Source: Achromobacter xylosoxidans A8 (lineage in GTDB: Bacteria; Pseudomonadota; Gammaproteobacteria; Burkholderiales; Burkholderiaceae_B). Taken from it: a DNA stretch of 64,000 nucleotides. Every line of letters begins with the position of its first letter. The first letter of the stretch is position 1. Of the stretch, positions 44,163 through 52,452 are shown one piece after another. The stretch covers positions 6,572,001 through 6,636,000 of the forward strand of contig NC_014640.1 of the NCBI RefSeq assembly GCF_000165835.1, in the 5' to 3' direction. The translations under genes were made by a program, and so were the position numbers. Below the pieces are notes generated by a model. The model saw only the letters and a program-made list of their open reading frames with translations, searched no databases and was not told the DNA's origin.

Positions 44163-44187
44163 GCCTGTGCAAGGCTCCTGGTAGCGC
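44156..44187. other. Hairpin at the end of the MocR and cytochrome genes
   Basis: GCGCT (44156-44160) with AGCGC (44183-44187) and AGCCT (44162-44166) with AGGCT (44172-44176) make a two-part stem covering the MocR stop. The convergent cytochrome gene ends 8 bp further. No T-run. Confidence 0.35.
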
Positions 44188-44194
44188 ACCAGCC

Positions 44195-45478
44195 CTAGTT
44201 CAGCGTCGACGCGGCGCGCGCCCGCTTGACCTCCAGCGGCGTCACGCCGCCTGCCTCGTTGCCCCAGCTATTGCGGATGTACGTCACCAGCATGGCGATA
44301 TCGCTGTCGTTGAGCAGTTGCCCAAAGGGCGGCATGCCATGCGGCCGCGGGTTCGCCGCCGTGGCCGGAGCGTAGCCGCCGTCCAGCACCATGCGTATGG
44401 CGTTGACGGGCGACGGCGCGGTGACGGTCGGGTTGCCGGCCAGCGCGGGCCAGGCCGTGCCGCTGCCCTCGCCCCCCGGCTGGTGGCATTGCGCGCATTG
44501 CTGGCGGTATATCTTGCCGCCCAGCTCCATGGCCGCCGGCCCGACCGCTGGACGCGCGCGCTCCGTCGAGGCCGGCGTGGCCGGCAGGGACTTGATGTAG
44601 ACGCCGATGGCCAGCGCGTCGGCGTCGGTCAGGTGCTGGGTGCTGCCCAACACCACTTCGGCCATGGGGCCGCTGGCGCTGGAGTGCTTTGAAACACCGG
44701 TCTTCAACAGGGCGGCGATGTCCTCGGCCGACCAGCGGCCCATGCCCGTCTCCATATCGTTGGTCAACGGCGGCGCGTACCAGTCCAGTACCGGAATCAC
44801 GCCGCCGGCCAGTGGCTCGGCCGAACGCAACCCGCCCAGGCTGTTGCGCGGCGTATGGCAGGCGGCGCAATGCCCCAGTCCTTCCACCAGGTAACGGCCA
44901 CGGTTCCATTGCACCGACTGGCCCGCATCGGCTTCCTGCACGCCCGGCTTGAAGTACAGCGCGCGCCAGCCGGCCAGCAGCGCCCGCTGGTCGTAGGGGA
45001 ACTCCATCTCGGCCGGCCGGCTGGGCTGGTTCACGGGCGCCACGGTGCGCAGATAGGCGTACAACGCGTCGGAATCGGCGCGCGTCACGCGCGTGTATTC
45101 CGTGTAGGGGAAGGCGGGATACAGCAGCGTGCCGTCGCGCGACTTGCCGTTGTGCAAGGCCTGCCAGAAATCGTCGGCGCTCCACGCGCCTATGCCGGTC
45201 TTCTCGTCGGGCGTGATATTCGGGCCGTACACCGTGCCGAACGGCGTGGGGATGGGCGTGCCGCCCGCCAGCGCCTTGCCGCCCCGGCTGGTGTGGCAGG
45301 CCATGCAATTGCCCGCCAAGGCCAGATAGCGGCCACGTTCGACCAGCGTCGCGGCGTCGTCCGCGGCCGCGGCGGGGCCGGTGCTGGCGTCGTCGCGCGT
45401 GCCCATCCAATAGAGGCCGCCCACCGCGACAACCGCGAGCAGCACCAGGACCGACAGGACTTTCTTCATGAGCGACAT
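44195..45478 (-). CDS. Tri-haem c-type cytochrome (alcohol/gluconate dehydrogenase cytochrome subunit type)
   Basis: A 427-residue membrane-anchored cytochrome with an uncleaved or signal-like N-terminal helix (about residues 4-24) and three c-type haem motifs, CMACH, CAACH and CAQCH. Length and spacing match cytochrome subunits of membrane-bound alcohol, aldehyde and gluconate dehydrogenases (AdhB-type). No dehydrogenase subunit with PQQ or molybdopterin is adjacent, so the partner is encoded elsewhere or is the preceding cytochrome. It follows the di-haem cytochrome by 12 bp. Start may be 45478 or 45469. Confidence 0.88.
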   Translation of the reverse strand: MSLMKKVLSVLVLLAVVAVGGLYWMGTRDDASTGPAAAADDAATLVERGRYLALAGNCMACHTSRGGKALAGGTPIPTPFGTVYGPNITPDEKTGIGAWSADDFWQALHNGKSRDGTLLYPAFPYTEYTRVTRADSDALYAYLRTVAPVNQPSRPAEMEFPYDQRALLAGWRALYFKPGVQEADAGQSVQWNRGRYLVEGLGHCAACHTPRNSLGGLRSAEPLAGGVIPVLDWYAPPLTNDMETGMGRWSAEDIAALLKTGVSKHSSASGPMAEVVLGSTQHLTDADALAIGVYIKSLPATPASTERARPAVGPAAMELGGKIYRQQCAQCHQPGGEGSGTAWPALAGNPTVTAPSPVNAIRMVLDGGYAPATAANPRPHGMPPFGQLLNDSDIAMLVTYIRNSWGNEAGGVTPLEVKRARAASTLN

Positions 45479-45490
45479 CCGGCCTCTCCC

Positions 45491-46243
45491 TTACCGTTGC
45501 GCCTGACTGCCGCATTCCGCGGGCAGGCGTATCGAACCCGCGGCTTCAGGCGCGTAGGGTTCCACCACGGGCTGCGAGGACAGCCACGCGGCCAGCGCGC
45601 CTATATCCTCGGGAGTGAGTTTGTTGGAGATGTCGGCCATGCAGTCAGGCGCGGCCGCGCGGCGCAGGCCGTTCTTCCAGCTGCCGATCTGCGAGCCGAT
45701 GTAGTCGCGCGGCAAGCCCAGCAGCCCAGGGATGGCAGGCAGCACGCCGCCCAAGGCGGCGCCATGACAGGCGGCACAGGCGGGCAGGCCGCGCGCGGCG
45801 TCACCGTTCAAGGCGAGCTTGCGCCCGGCTTCCAGCGTGGCGGCGGAGACCTCGGCGCGCGTCGGCGCCGGATACGGCACGTGCTGGGTGGAGAAATACG
45901 CGGCCATCTCGCGCAGGTAATCGTCAGGCAGTCCGGTCAGCAGGTGCGTCATGGGCCGGTACTGGCGCCGGTCATCACGGAAGTTGAGCAGCTGGTGGTA
46001 CAGGTATTCCTGGGGCTTGCCGGCCAGGCGCGGATAGTAGCCATCGGCGCCGGCCCGACCCTGCGCGCCATGACAGACCGTACAGGCGGCGACGCGGGCG
46101 TCCATGGTGTCCGGACGCAGGCTCTCCTGCGGTGCGGGTTGGGCCTGAGCGGGCGCCGTCATGAAGACGGCAGCGGCCCCTAGCAGGGAAATTGCCCAAA
46201 AACGCGGCAGTGAAACACTACGAAAGGAAATGAAGGCTAACAT
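45491..46243 (-). CDS. Di-haem c-type cytochrome (c4-like)
   Basis: A 250-residue exported protein with a signal peptide ending near residue 35 (TAPAQAQ) and two haem-binding sites, CTVCH and CAACH, about 105 residues apart, as in cytochrome c4. Methionine ligands may be in RPMTHLL and the C-terminal half. It is first in a two-gene operon with the tri-haem cytochrome, and together they may pass electrons from a periplasmic dehydrogenase to the terminal oxidase. It is divergent from rapZ. Confidence 0.87.
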   Translation of the reverse strand: MLAFISFRSVSLPRFWAISLLGAAAVFMTAPAQAQPAPQESLRPDTMDARVAACTVCHGAQGRAGADGYYPRLAGKPQEYLYHQLLNFRDDRRQYRPMTHLLTGLPDDYLREMAAYFSTQHVPYPAPTRAEVSAATLEAGRKLALNGDAARGLPACAACHGAALGGVLPAIPGLLGLPRDYIGSQIGSWKNGLRRAAAPDCMADISNKLTPEDIGALAAWLSSQPVVEPYAPEAAGSIRLPAECGSQAQR

Positions 46244-46421
46244 CTAGGTCGAATTCCATTCCCCCGAAACGCATGACGGCGGGGCGCGTATGTGAATCTG
46301 TCGAGTATCCGGCCCCAAGCTTACGCTACGGGAGCCAAACCGGTACAGGCGCAGATTGGCAGTTTACGGCCATATCAGATGTCATCCCGCCGGCATCGTC
46401 CTCGAAAAGCGTGCCACAATC

Positions 46422-47300
46422 ATGTCCATGTTGAAAGTCGTCCTCGTCACCGGCATCTCAGGCTCAGGCAAGTCCGTCGCCCTGCGCATGCTCGAGGACG
46501 CCAGCTACACCTGCGTCGACAACCTGCCTGTACGGTTCCTGACCGAGTTCATTGCCAACGCCCGGGACGACGGCATGGAGCGCGTCGCAGTCGCTATCGA
46601 CGTGCGCTCGCCGGGCGAACTGGCCGAACTGCCCGATGTGGTGACCGCGCTGCGCGCCATGGGCACCAGCCTGCGCGTGGTCTTCCTCGACGCCAGCACC
46701 GCGACGCTGGTGCAGCGCTATTCCGAATCCCGCCGCCGCCATCCGCTGACCGACCGTCTGCAGCGCGGAGGCACGACTCCGTCGCTGACCGAGTGCATCG
46801 CGCTGGAACGCGAACTGCTCGCGCCGCTGCGCGAACAGGAACACGTCATCGACACCTCGGACCTGACGCCGGGCCAGTTGCGCGTGTGGATCCGCGACCT
46901 GATCAAGGCCGACCGCGCGCCGCTGGTGCTGACCTTCGAGTCCTTCGCCTACAAGCGCGGCGTGCCGCGAGACGCGGACCTGGTGTTCGACGTGCGCTGC
47001 CTGCCCAATCCCTACTACGACCGCGACCTGCGGCCGCTGACCGGCCGCGACGAGCCCGTGGCTGCGTGGCTGGCAGGCTTCGACCTGGTCGGGCAGATGA
47101 TCGACGACATCGCCGGCTTCCTGAACCGCTGGCTGCCGCAGTACACGCAAGACACCCGCAATTACCTCACGGTTGCCATCGGCTGCACCGGCGGCCAGCA
47201 CCGTTCGGTGTATGTGGTCGAACAACTGGCGCTGCGCTTTGCCGACCACGACCCGCTGCTGGTGCGCCATCGCACCCAACTGCCTGACGAATCCGCATGA
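46422..47300 (+). CDS. rapZ: RNase adapter protein RapZ
   Basis: A 292-residue P-loop protein. The N-terminal NTP-binding site is GISGSGKS (11-18), and the C-terminal domain has FESFAYKRGVPRDADLVFDVRCLPNPYY and AIGCTGGQHRSV. In E. coli RapZ targets the small RNA GlmZ for cleavage by RNase E and so controls glucosamine-6-phosphate synthesis; in other bacteria it is a general GlmS regulator. Two nearby in-frame ATGs (46422 and 46428) are possible; no good ribosome-binding site is seen. It overlaps the rlpA-like gene by 4 bp. Confidence 0.94.
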   Translation: MSMLKVVLVTGISGSGKSVALRMLEDASYTCVDNLPVRFLTEFIANARDDGMERVAVAIDVRSPGELAELPDVVTALRAMGTSLRVVFLDASTATLVQRYSESRRRHPLTDRLQRGGTTPSLTECIALERELLAPLREQEHVIDTSDLTPGQLRVWIRDLIKADRAPLVLTFESFAYKRGVPRDADLVFDVRCLPNPYYDRDLRPLTGRDEPVAAWLAGFDLVGQMIDDIAGFLNRWLPQYTQDTRNYLTVAIGCTGGQHRSVYVVEQLALRFADHDPLLVRHRTQLPDESA

Positions 47301-48259
47301 CCCTGTCCCGCCCGACCCGCCTGTTCATGATGCTGCTGCTGGCCATTGCCGTGGCGGGCTGCTCCTCCACCGGCGGACGCAAGAAGGGCGGCGGTTACTA
47401 CAAGGACGACGGGCCGGACGCGAATCCGCCCTCGAACCTGGACCAGATACCCGACGCGGTGCCCAGGATCGAACCCTACGCCAGCGGCGCGAACCGGCCG
47501 TATGTGGTGTTCGGCCAGCGCTATGTGCCGGACACCAGCGGGCAGCCGTACAAGAAGCGCGGCACCGCCTCGTGGTACGGCAAGAAGTTCCACGGCAATT
47601 CCACGTCCATCGGCGAGTCCTACGACATGTACGCCATGACGGCCGCCCACACCACGCTGCCGCTGCCCAGCTACGCCCGCGTCACCAGCATGGTCAACGG
47701 CAAGACCATCATCGTGCGGGTGAACGACCGCGGCCCGTTCCACAGCGACCGCATCATGGACCTGTCCTATGTCGCCGCGCACAAGCTGGGCATCATCGGT
47801 CCCGGCAGCGGCCAGGTGATCGTGGAAGCCATACCGCAGGACGAGATCCGGCGGCTGGCCTCGCAGGGCGCGCCCGCCACGGCCGCGCCTGAACCTTCGT
47901 CGGCAACGGGCTCCTCGCCCGTGTTGGCGCCGGTCGCCGCCGTGCCGGTGGCACTTGCGGCCGAACCCCTGCCTGGGCCCGCGCCCGGCTCGGCGCCGGT
48001 GCGCCAGCCGGCGGCGGGCGGCATCGGCAGCGTCTATCTGCAGGTGGGCGCGTTCAGCCAGTCGGCCAACGCGCAGTCGCTGGTCAGCCGCATCAACACG
48101 CAGCTGGGCGCCGAAGGCGCGCCGCCCGCGTCGGTCGAACAGTCGAATAATCTCTATCGGGTCAAGATCGGCCCCTACCCCGACCGCCAGAGCGCCTTGA
48201 ACGCCGTGCCGCTGGTCTCGGACCGCATCGGCATCCTGCCCAGCATCGCCTCGCAGTAA
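47297..48259 (+). CDS. rlpA: Septal-ring RlpA-type lipoprotein with SPOR domain
   Basis: A 320-residue lipoprotein. The lipobox is VAGCSS (Cys at about residue 22). The double-psi beta-barrel domain (about 90-185, TASWYGKKFHGNSTSIGESYDMYAMTAAHTTLPLPSYARVTSMVNGKTIIVRVNDRGPF) includes the catalytic Asp of lytic transglycosylase RlpA. A Pro/Ala-rich linker leads to a C-terminal SPOR domain (about 245-320), which binds denuded glycan at the division septum. The ATGA overlap with rapZ suggests coupling. Confidence 0.92.
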   Translation: MTLSRPTRLFMMLLLAIAVAGCSSTGGRKKGGGYYKDDGPDANPPSNLDQIPDAVPRIEPYASGANRPYVVFGQRYVPDTSGQPYKKRGTASWYGKKFHGNSTSIGESYDMYAMTAAHTTLPLPSYARVTSMVNGKTIIVRVNDRGPFHSDRIMDLSYVAAHKLGIIGPGSGQVIVEAIPQDEIRRLASQGAPATAAPEPSSATGSSPVLAPVAAVPVALAAEPLPGPAPGSAPVRQPAAGGIGSVYLQVGAFSQSANAQSLVSRINTQLGAEGAPPASVEQSNNLYRVKIGPYPDRQSALNAVPLVSDRIGILPSIASQ

Positions 48260-48326
48260 GCCCGGCCCTGACGCAATAAGCGGCAATAAGCGCAACAAGC
48301 CCGGCTCTCAGGCCAGGCCTGCCCGC

Positions 48327-48911
48327 CTACCAGGGCAGTTCGGCCTGCCCGTCGCAAACCCGGCGTGCGCTTGCGCTGCGGCTGCGGTAGAAATTGCCTT
48401 CGTGCGCCAGCAAGGCCTGCTTGCGCGGCAGCCCGCCACCGAAGCCGGTCAGCGAGGTGTCCGCGCCGATGATCCGGTGGCACGGGATGATGATGCTGAT
48501 CGGATTGCGTCCGACCGCCCCGCCGACCGCCTGGGCGCCCTTGGGCCGTCCCACGGTGCGGGCCAGATCGCCGTAGCTCGTCAGCACGCCGAACTCCAGG
48601 TCGCACAAGGCATGCCAGACCTGGTGCTGAAAGGTGGTGCCCACGGGATCCAGCGCCACATCGAAGACGCGGCGCTGGCCAGCGAACCATTCGTCCAGTT
48701 CGCGGCGCGCCTGTTCCAGGATGGGATCGGAGTCCGTAAGGATCCAGCCATCTGCCGCAGGCAGCAGTTCCTGGTCGGTGAACCAGGCGCCGCGCAGACC
48801 CTTGGGGCTGGCGACCAGGCGCATGTCGCCCAGCGGCGTGGGGATATCGCGGTAGACCAGGCGTTCGTCGGGATCCGCGGGCTTGTTGGACACGATTGTG
48901 GAATACACCAT
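48327..48911 (-). CDS. ogt: Methylated-DNA--protein-cysteine methyltransferase
   Basis: A 194-residue DNA-repair protein that removes methyl groups from O6-methylguanine and related bases by transfer to its own cysteine. The active-site PCHR is in NPISIIIPCHRIIGADTSLTGFGGGLPRKQALL, and the N-terminal ribonuclease-like part contains GDMRLVASPKGLRGAWF. It lies 4 bp from rsmI on the same strand and may share its transcript. The C-terminus beyond ARRVCDGQAELPW adds a short tail. Confidence 0.93.
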   Translation of the reverse strand: MVYSTIVSNKPADPDERLVYRDIPTPLGDMRLVASPKGLRGAWFTDQELLPAADGWILTDSDPILEQARRELDEWFAGQRRVFDVALDPVGTTFQHQVWHALCDLEFGVLTSYGDLARTVGRPKGAQAVGGAVGRNPISIIIPCHRIIGADTSLTGFGGGLPRKQALLAHEGNFYRSRSASARRVCDGQAELPW

Positions 48912-48914
48912 GTC

Positions 48915-49850
48915 TTACTCCGCCGATTTCTTGCGGGCCAGGGCCCGGTTGTACAGCACGTCCCGCGGCAGTCCGGAAACCTTGGCCGCCACGCGCGCCG
49001 CGTCGCGCAGCGACAACGACTCCAGCAAGGCGTCCAGCAGCGCATCGGCGCGCGGGTCGGCATCTTCGTCCACCTCATGCTCGGCAGGGGCGTGCGCGAT
49101 CAGCACGAATTCGCCTTGCTCGCGGTGAGCGTTCGCGGCCAGCCAGGCCGCGCCCTCGCCCATCGGAAATGTAGCGATCTCTTCAAAGCGCTTGGTCAGT
49201 TCGCGCGCCACGGTCAGCAGGCGGTCCGGACCGCACACTTCCAGCAAGTCGGCCAGCGTGGCCGCAAGCCGGTGCGGCGATTCAAACATGACGACAGGCG
49301 CGGGCAAGGCGCACCAGGTACGCAGCCAGCGCTGGCGCGCCACCGCCTTGGGCGGCGGAAAGCCCGCGAAGGCATAGCCGGGATTTTCGTCAGTGGTGAC
49401 GCCGCTGCCCATCAGCGCGGCGATGACCGCGCTGGGTCCCGGCACCGGCACCACGCCGAAGCCGGCCTCGCGCACCGCACGCACGATGCGCGCGCCAGGA
49501 TCGCTGACGGCGGGCGCGCCCGCATCGGACACCAGCGCCACGCGCTGGCCCTGCGCCAGGCGTTCACAGATCGTTTGCGCCGCGGCGGCTTCGTTGTGGC
49601 GGTGGGCTGCCATGAGCGGCGTGCCGACGCCCCAGGCATCCAGCAGGGCGCGGCTGGCGCGCGTGTCTTCCGCCGCGATCACGTCGGCCCGCTGCAAGGC
49701 GTGCCAGGCGCGCAGCCCCAGGTCGCCCAGGTTGCCGATCGGCGTGGCCACGACATACAGCGTCGCAGCGGGCCAATGCTGCCCCGCCACGCGTTCAGCG
49801 ACGCGGGACCAGGCATCTCCGGCAGGGGGAGGTGAGACATTTTGATTCAT
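48915..49850 (-). CDS. rsmI: 16S rRNA 2'-O-methyltransferase RsmI
   Basis: A 311-residue SAM-dependent enzyme that 2'-O-methylates C1402 of 16S rRNA together with RsmH. The core motifs are ATLYVVATPIGNLGDLGLRAWHAL, EDTRASRALLDAWGV, ALVSDAGAPAVSDPGARIVRA and VPGPSAVIAALMGSG (SAM site). It is divergent from yraN by 67 bp. The order rsmI / yraN-gmhA-dolP is conserved in many proteobacteria. Confidence 0.95.
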   Translation of the reverse strand: MNQNVSPPPAGDAWSRVAERVAGQHWPAATLYVVATPIGNLGDLGLRAWHALQRADVIAAEDTRASRALLDAWGVGTPLMAAHRHNEAAAAQTICERLAQGQRVALVSDAGAPAVSDPGARIVRAVREAGFGVVPVPGPSAVIAALMGSGVTTDENPGYAFAGFPPPKAVARQRWLRTWCALPAPVVMFESPHRLAATLADLLEVCGPDRLLTVARELTKRFEEIATFPMGEGAAWLAANAHREQGEFVLIAHAPAEHEVDEDADPRADALLDALLESLSLRDAARVAAKVSGLPRDVLYNRALARKKSAE

Positions 49851-49917
49851 TGCAGCCTACTGACACGGGAAACCATGTCAGTGTAGCCGCCTATGCCCCG
49901 CCACCTCTGGAGCGTTC

Positions 49918-50400
49918 ATGACGGATGACACCTTGCGACTGGCCTGCGAACTGGCCCTGGCGGCCCGCCGCCGCGCCGCCAGGCGCCGGCGCCGATCCGC
50001 ACGCGCAGCGCCCGCTGATCGTCCGCCCCCGCGCCGCTCGCCCGCCCAACGCAAAGGCGACCACCACGAGGACGCCGCCCTGCGCCTGCTGCAGTCGCGC
50101 GGCCTGGTCCTGCTGGCGCGCAATCTGCAGACCCGCACCGGCGAAATCGACCTGGCCATGCGCGACGGCGACATCCTGGTGTTCGTCGAGGTCCGCTCCC
50201 GCGGCCCGAGCCGCTTTGGCGGCGCCGCGGCCAGCATCGGCCCGGACAAGCAGGCCCGGCTGGCCCGCGCCGCGGCCTTCTGGCTGCCCGAGCTGGCCCG
50301 GCGCCACTGGCACGGCAGGCCGCCCGCCGCGCGCTTCGACGCAGTCGTGTTCGAAGCCGGCGATCCCCAATGGCTGCGCGGCGCATTCTGGCAAACCTGA
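49918..50400 (+). CDS. yraN: YraN family protein (UPF0102), restriction-fold
   Basis: A 160-residue YraN protein of the PD-(D/E)XK nuclease superfamily. The core is [50 protein letters not shown], in which Glu, Asp and the EVR motif form the likely active site. Its biochemical role is unknown. Unlike the short family members it begins with about 45 extra residues, very rich in Arg ([15 protein letters not shown]). The ATG is the only good candidate. It is the first of three genes running rightward. Confidence 0.9.
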   Translation: MTDDTLRLACELALAARRRAARRRRRSARAAPADRPPPRRSPAQRKGDHHEDAALRLLQSRGLVLLARNLQTRTGEIDLAMRDGDILVFVEVRSRGPSRFGGAAASIGPDKQARLARAAAFWLPELARRHWHGRPPAARFDAVVFEAGDPQWLRGAFWQT

Positions 50401-50484
50401 GGCCCGCCGCCCCGGTAACGGCCTGCCTGATAGTCGTTACGCCTGGACAGAACCGCGCCCCGGCCCCGTGAGATAATCGCGCCC

Positions 50485-51078
50485 ATGGATATGACCTCTC
50501 GTATGACGTCGCACTTTCGCGACGCCATGGCTGCGTGCGAACAAAGTATGAACGTCCTGGCCGAGCCGCTGGCAGTGGCGGTGGACGTGCTGTTCGGCGC
50601 CCTGGCAAACAACGGCAAGATTCTGGCTTGCGGCAATGGCGGCTCTGCCGCCGATGCGCAGCATTTCATCGCCGAACTGGTGGGCCGCTTTGAACGCGAA
50701 CGCCTGCCGCTGGCCGGCATCGCGCTCAATACCGACACCTCGATCCTCACCGCAGTCGGCAACGACTACGGTTTCGACGAGATCTATGAACGCCAGGTCA
50801 ACGCCTTCGGCCAGGCCGGCGACGTGCTGGTGGCCATATCCACCAGCGGCAATTCCCCCAACGTGGTGCGCGCCATGGAAGCCGCCAGCGCCCGCGAAAT
50901 GCACGTGCTTGCCCTGACCGGCAAGGGCGGCGGCGTCATGGGGGAACTCATTACGCCGATGGACGTCCATCTATGTGTTCCCAGCGATCGCACGATGCGC
51001 ATCCAGGAAGTCCATATTCTGCTGCTGCACGCGCTGTGCGACGGCATTGACGCTCTTCTGCTTGGAGACACCGAATGA
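50485..51078 (+). CDS. gmhA: Phosphoheptose isomerase / DiaA-like SIS protein
   Basis: A 197-residue SIS-domain protein with CGNGGSAADAQHFIAELVGRFE, STSGNSPNV and RIQEVHILLLHALCDGIDALL. The Glu in AEL and the His in IQEVH match the metal and catalytic residues of GmhA, which makes the heptose precursor for lipopolysaccharide. DiaA, the DnaA-binding paralogue found at the same locus in enterobacteria, lacks that Glu. It overlaps the dolP-like gene by 4 bp. On sequence GmhA is favoured, but a role in replication initiation cannot be excluded. Confidence 0.8.
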   Translation: MDMTSRMTSHFRDAMAACEQSMNVLAEPLAVAVDVLFGALANNGKILACGNGGSAADAQHFIAELVGRFERERLPLAGIALNTDTSILTAVGNDYGFDEIYERQVNAFGQAGDVLVAISTSGNSPNVVRAMEAASAREMHVLALTGKGGGVMGELITPMDVHLCVPSDRTMRIQEVHILLLHALCDGIDALLLGDTE

Positions 51079-51815
51079 TTTCTGACGTCCGTACCGCAGC
51101 CCGCCCCTTGATGCTCGCCGCGGCGCTATCCACCGCCGCGCTCTCGCTGACGGCCTGCGCGCCCCTGATCGTGGGCGGCGCGGCCGCCACCACCGCGGTC
51201 GTCGTGACGGACCGCCGCACCTCCGGCGTCCAGCTCGAAGACCAGAACATGGCGTTCAAGGCGCAAAGCCAGATCTCGCAGAAGCTGGGCGACACCGCGC
51301 GCGTCAATGCCATGGCCTACGGCGGCCACCTGCTGCTGACCGGCGACGTGCCCACCGAGGAGGCCAAGAACCAGGCCACCGCCATCGCCCAGGGCGTGGA
51401 AAACGTCAAACAGGTCATCAACCAGCTGAACGTGGGTCCCATCGCCTCGTTCGGTACGCGCTCCAACGACACCTGGCTGACTTCCAAGGTCAAGACCGCC
51501 CTGCTCAACACCAAGTACGTGCCCTCGGGCACCATCGCGGTCACGACCGACCACAGTGTCGTCTACCTGATGGGCAAGCTGACGCAGACCGAAGGCGAGT
51601 ACGCCGCCAACGCCACCGCCGACGTCGGCGGCGTGGCCAAGGTGGTTAAACTGTTCGAGACGATCAGCCGCGAGGAAGCCATCCGGCTGTCGAACACCGG
51701 TTCCAAGTCCAACACTTCCACGGAAACCAAAGCGCCCATCGAAAGCGGCGCCGGCGCACCCAGCGACAACGCGGCCGGCACCAGCAGCGGCGTAGAGGCC
51801 ATGCCCATCAAATGA
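51075..51815 (+). CDS. BON-domain outer-membrane lipoprotein (DolP/YraP-like)
   Basis: A 246-residue lipoprotein with lipobox LTAC (Cys at about residue 28) and two BON domains (about 60-115 and 135-200). In E. coli DolP binds anionic phospholipids and helps maintain envelope integrity. A Ser/Thr/Gly-rich C-terminal tail of about 40 residues (NTGSKSNTSTETKAPIES...) is extra to the E. coli protein and looks unstructured. It overlaps gmhA and the thioredoxin-like gene by 4 bp each, forming a tight operon. Confidence 0.9.
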   Translation: MISDVRTAARPLMLAAALSTAALSLTACAPLIVGGAAATTAVVVTDRRTSGVQLEDQNMAFKAQSQISQKLGDTARVNAMAYGGHLLLTGDVPTEEAKNQATAIAQGVENVKQVINQLNVGPIASFGTRSNDTWLTSKVKTALLNTKYVPSGTIAVTTDHSVVYLMGKLTQTEGEYAANATADVGGVAKVVKLFETISREEAIRLSNTGSKSNTSTETKAPIESGAGAPSDNAAGTSSGVEAMPIK

Positions 51816-52306
51816 AGAAAGCCATCATCGCACTGGCCGTCCTGGTGGCGGTCGGCATCGGCGCCTGGTTCGTCATGCGCCCCGCCCAGACCGCGCCCGA
51901 CGTCACCTTCACCACGCTGGAAGGCAAGACCTTCTCGATGCAGGACCTGCGCGGCAAGGTGGTGCTGGTCAAATTCTGGGCCACCAGCTGCGTAACCTGT
52001 GTGAAGCAGATGCCGGAAACCATCTCGGCCTACAACGAGTACGCGTCCAAGGGCTACGAGGCGATCGCGGTCGCCATGAACTACGACCCGCCCAACTTCG
52101 TGCTGAACTTCGCCGACACGCGCAAGCTGCCGTTCCCGGTGGCCCTGGACACCAAGGGCGACATCGCCCGCGCCTTCGGCGACATCCGCCTGACGCCCAC
52201 GGCCTTCCTGATCGATAAGCAGGGCCGCATCATCAAGCGCTACCTGGGCGAATACGACGTGGCGGAATTCCACGCCACCGTGGAAAAGGCCCTGGCGGCA
52301 GGCTGA
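51812..52306 (+). CDS. TlpA-like thiol-disulfide oxidoreductase
   Basis: A 164-residue membrane-anchored thioredoxin-fold protein. One N-terminal helix (residues 4-24) leads to APDVTFTTLEGKTFSMQDLRGKVVLVKFWATSCVTCVKQMPE, an intact CxxC (CVTC) after the redoxin lead-in, and the cis-Pro in LTPTAFLI. It resembles TlpA/ResA, which reduce cytochrome c cysteines or other periplasmic proteins. It overlaps the dolP-like gene (ATGA), an association I do not know from E. coli. Terminator follows. Confidence 0.88.
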   Translation: MKKAIIALAVLVAVGIGAWFVMRPAQTAPDVTFTTLEGKTFSMQDLRGKVVLVKFWATSCVTCVKQMPETISAYNEYASKGYEAIAVAMNYDPPNFVLNFADTRKLPFPVALDTKGDIARAFGDIRLTPTAFLIDKQGRIIKRYLGEYDVAEFHATVEKALAAG

Positions 52307-52332
52307 GCCCCGCCACGCGGCATCCGCGCCAG

Positions 52333-52359
52333 ACCGCCCCTGACCGGGCGGTTTTTTTT
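52333..52359 (+). terminator. Terminator after the TlpA-like gene
   Basis: Stem ACCGCCC (52333-52339), loop, GGGCGGT (52346-52352), followed by T run to 52359. A classic rho-independent terminator for the yraN-gmhA-dolP-tlpA operon. Confidence 0.9.
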
Positions 52360-52402
52360 CGCCTTGCGGGCCGGGCAGGCAGCCCTGCGCGCACCAAAAG
52401 AA

Positions 52403-52427
52403 AAGCCGCCCGGGCTACGGGCGGCTT
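52403..52427 (-). terminator. Terminator after metQ
   Basis: AAGCCGCCC (52403-52411) and GGGCGGCTT (52419-52427) with a 7-base loop. On the minus strand the stem runs into TTCTTTTGG. It lies 25 bp after the metQ stop. Confidence 0.8.
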
Positions 52428-52452
52428 CCAGATCAGGCCAGGCGGGTCGGGC

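Noticed and set aside
48273..48292. Tandem 10-bp duplication GCAATAAGCG after the rlpA gene
   Set aside because: A single short duplication in a 67-bp gap; probably slippage with no function.
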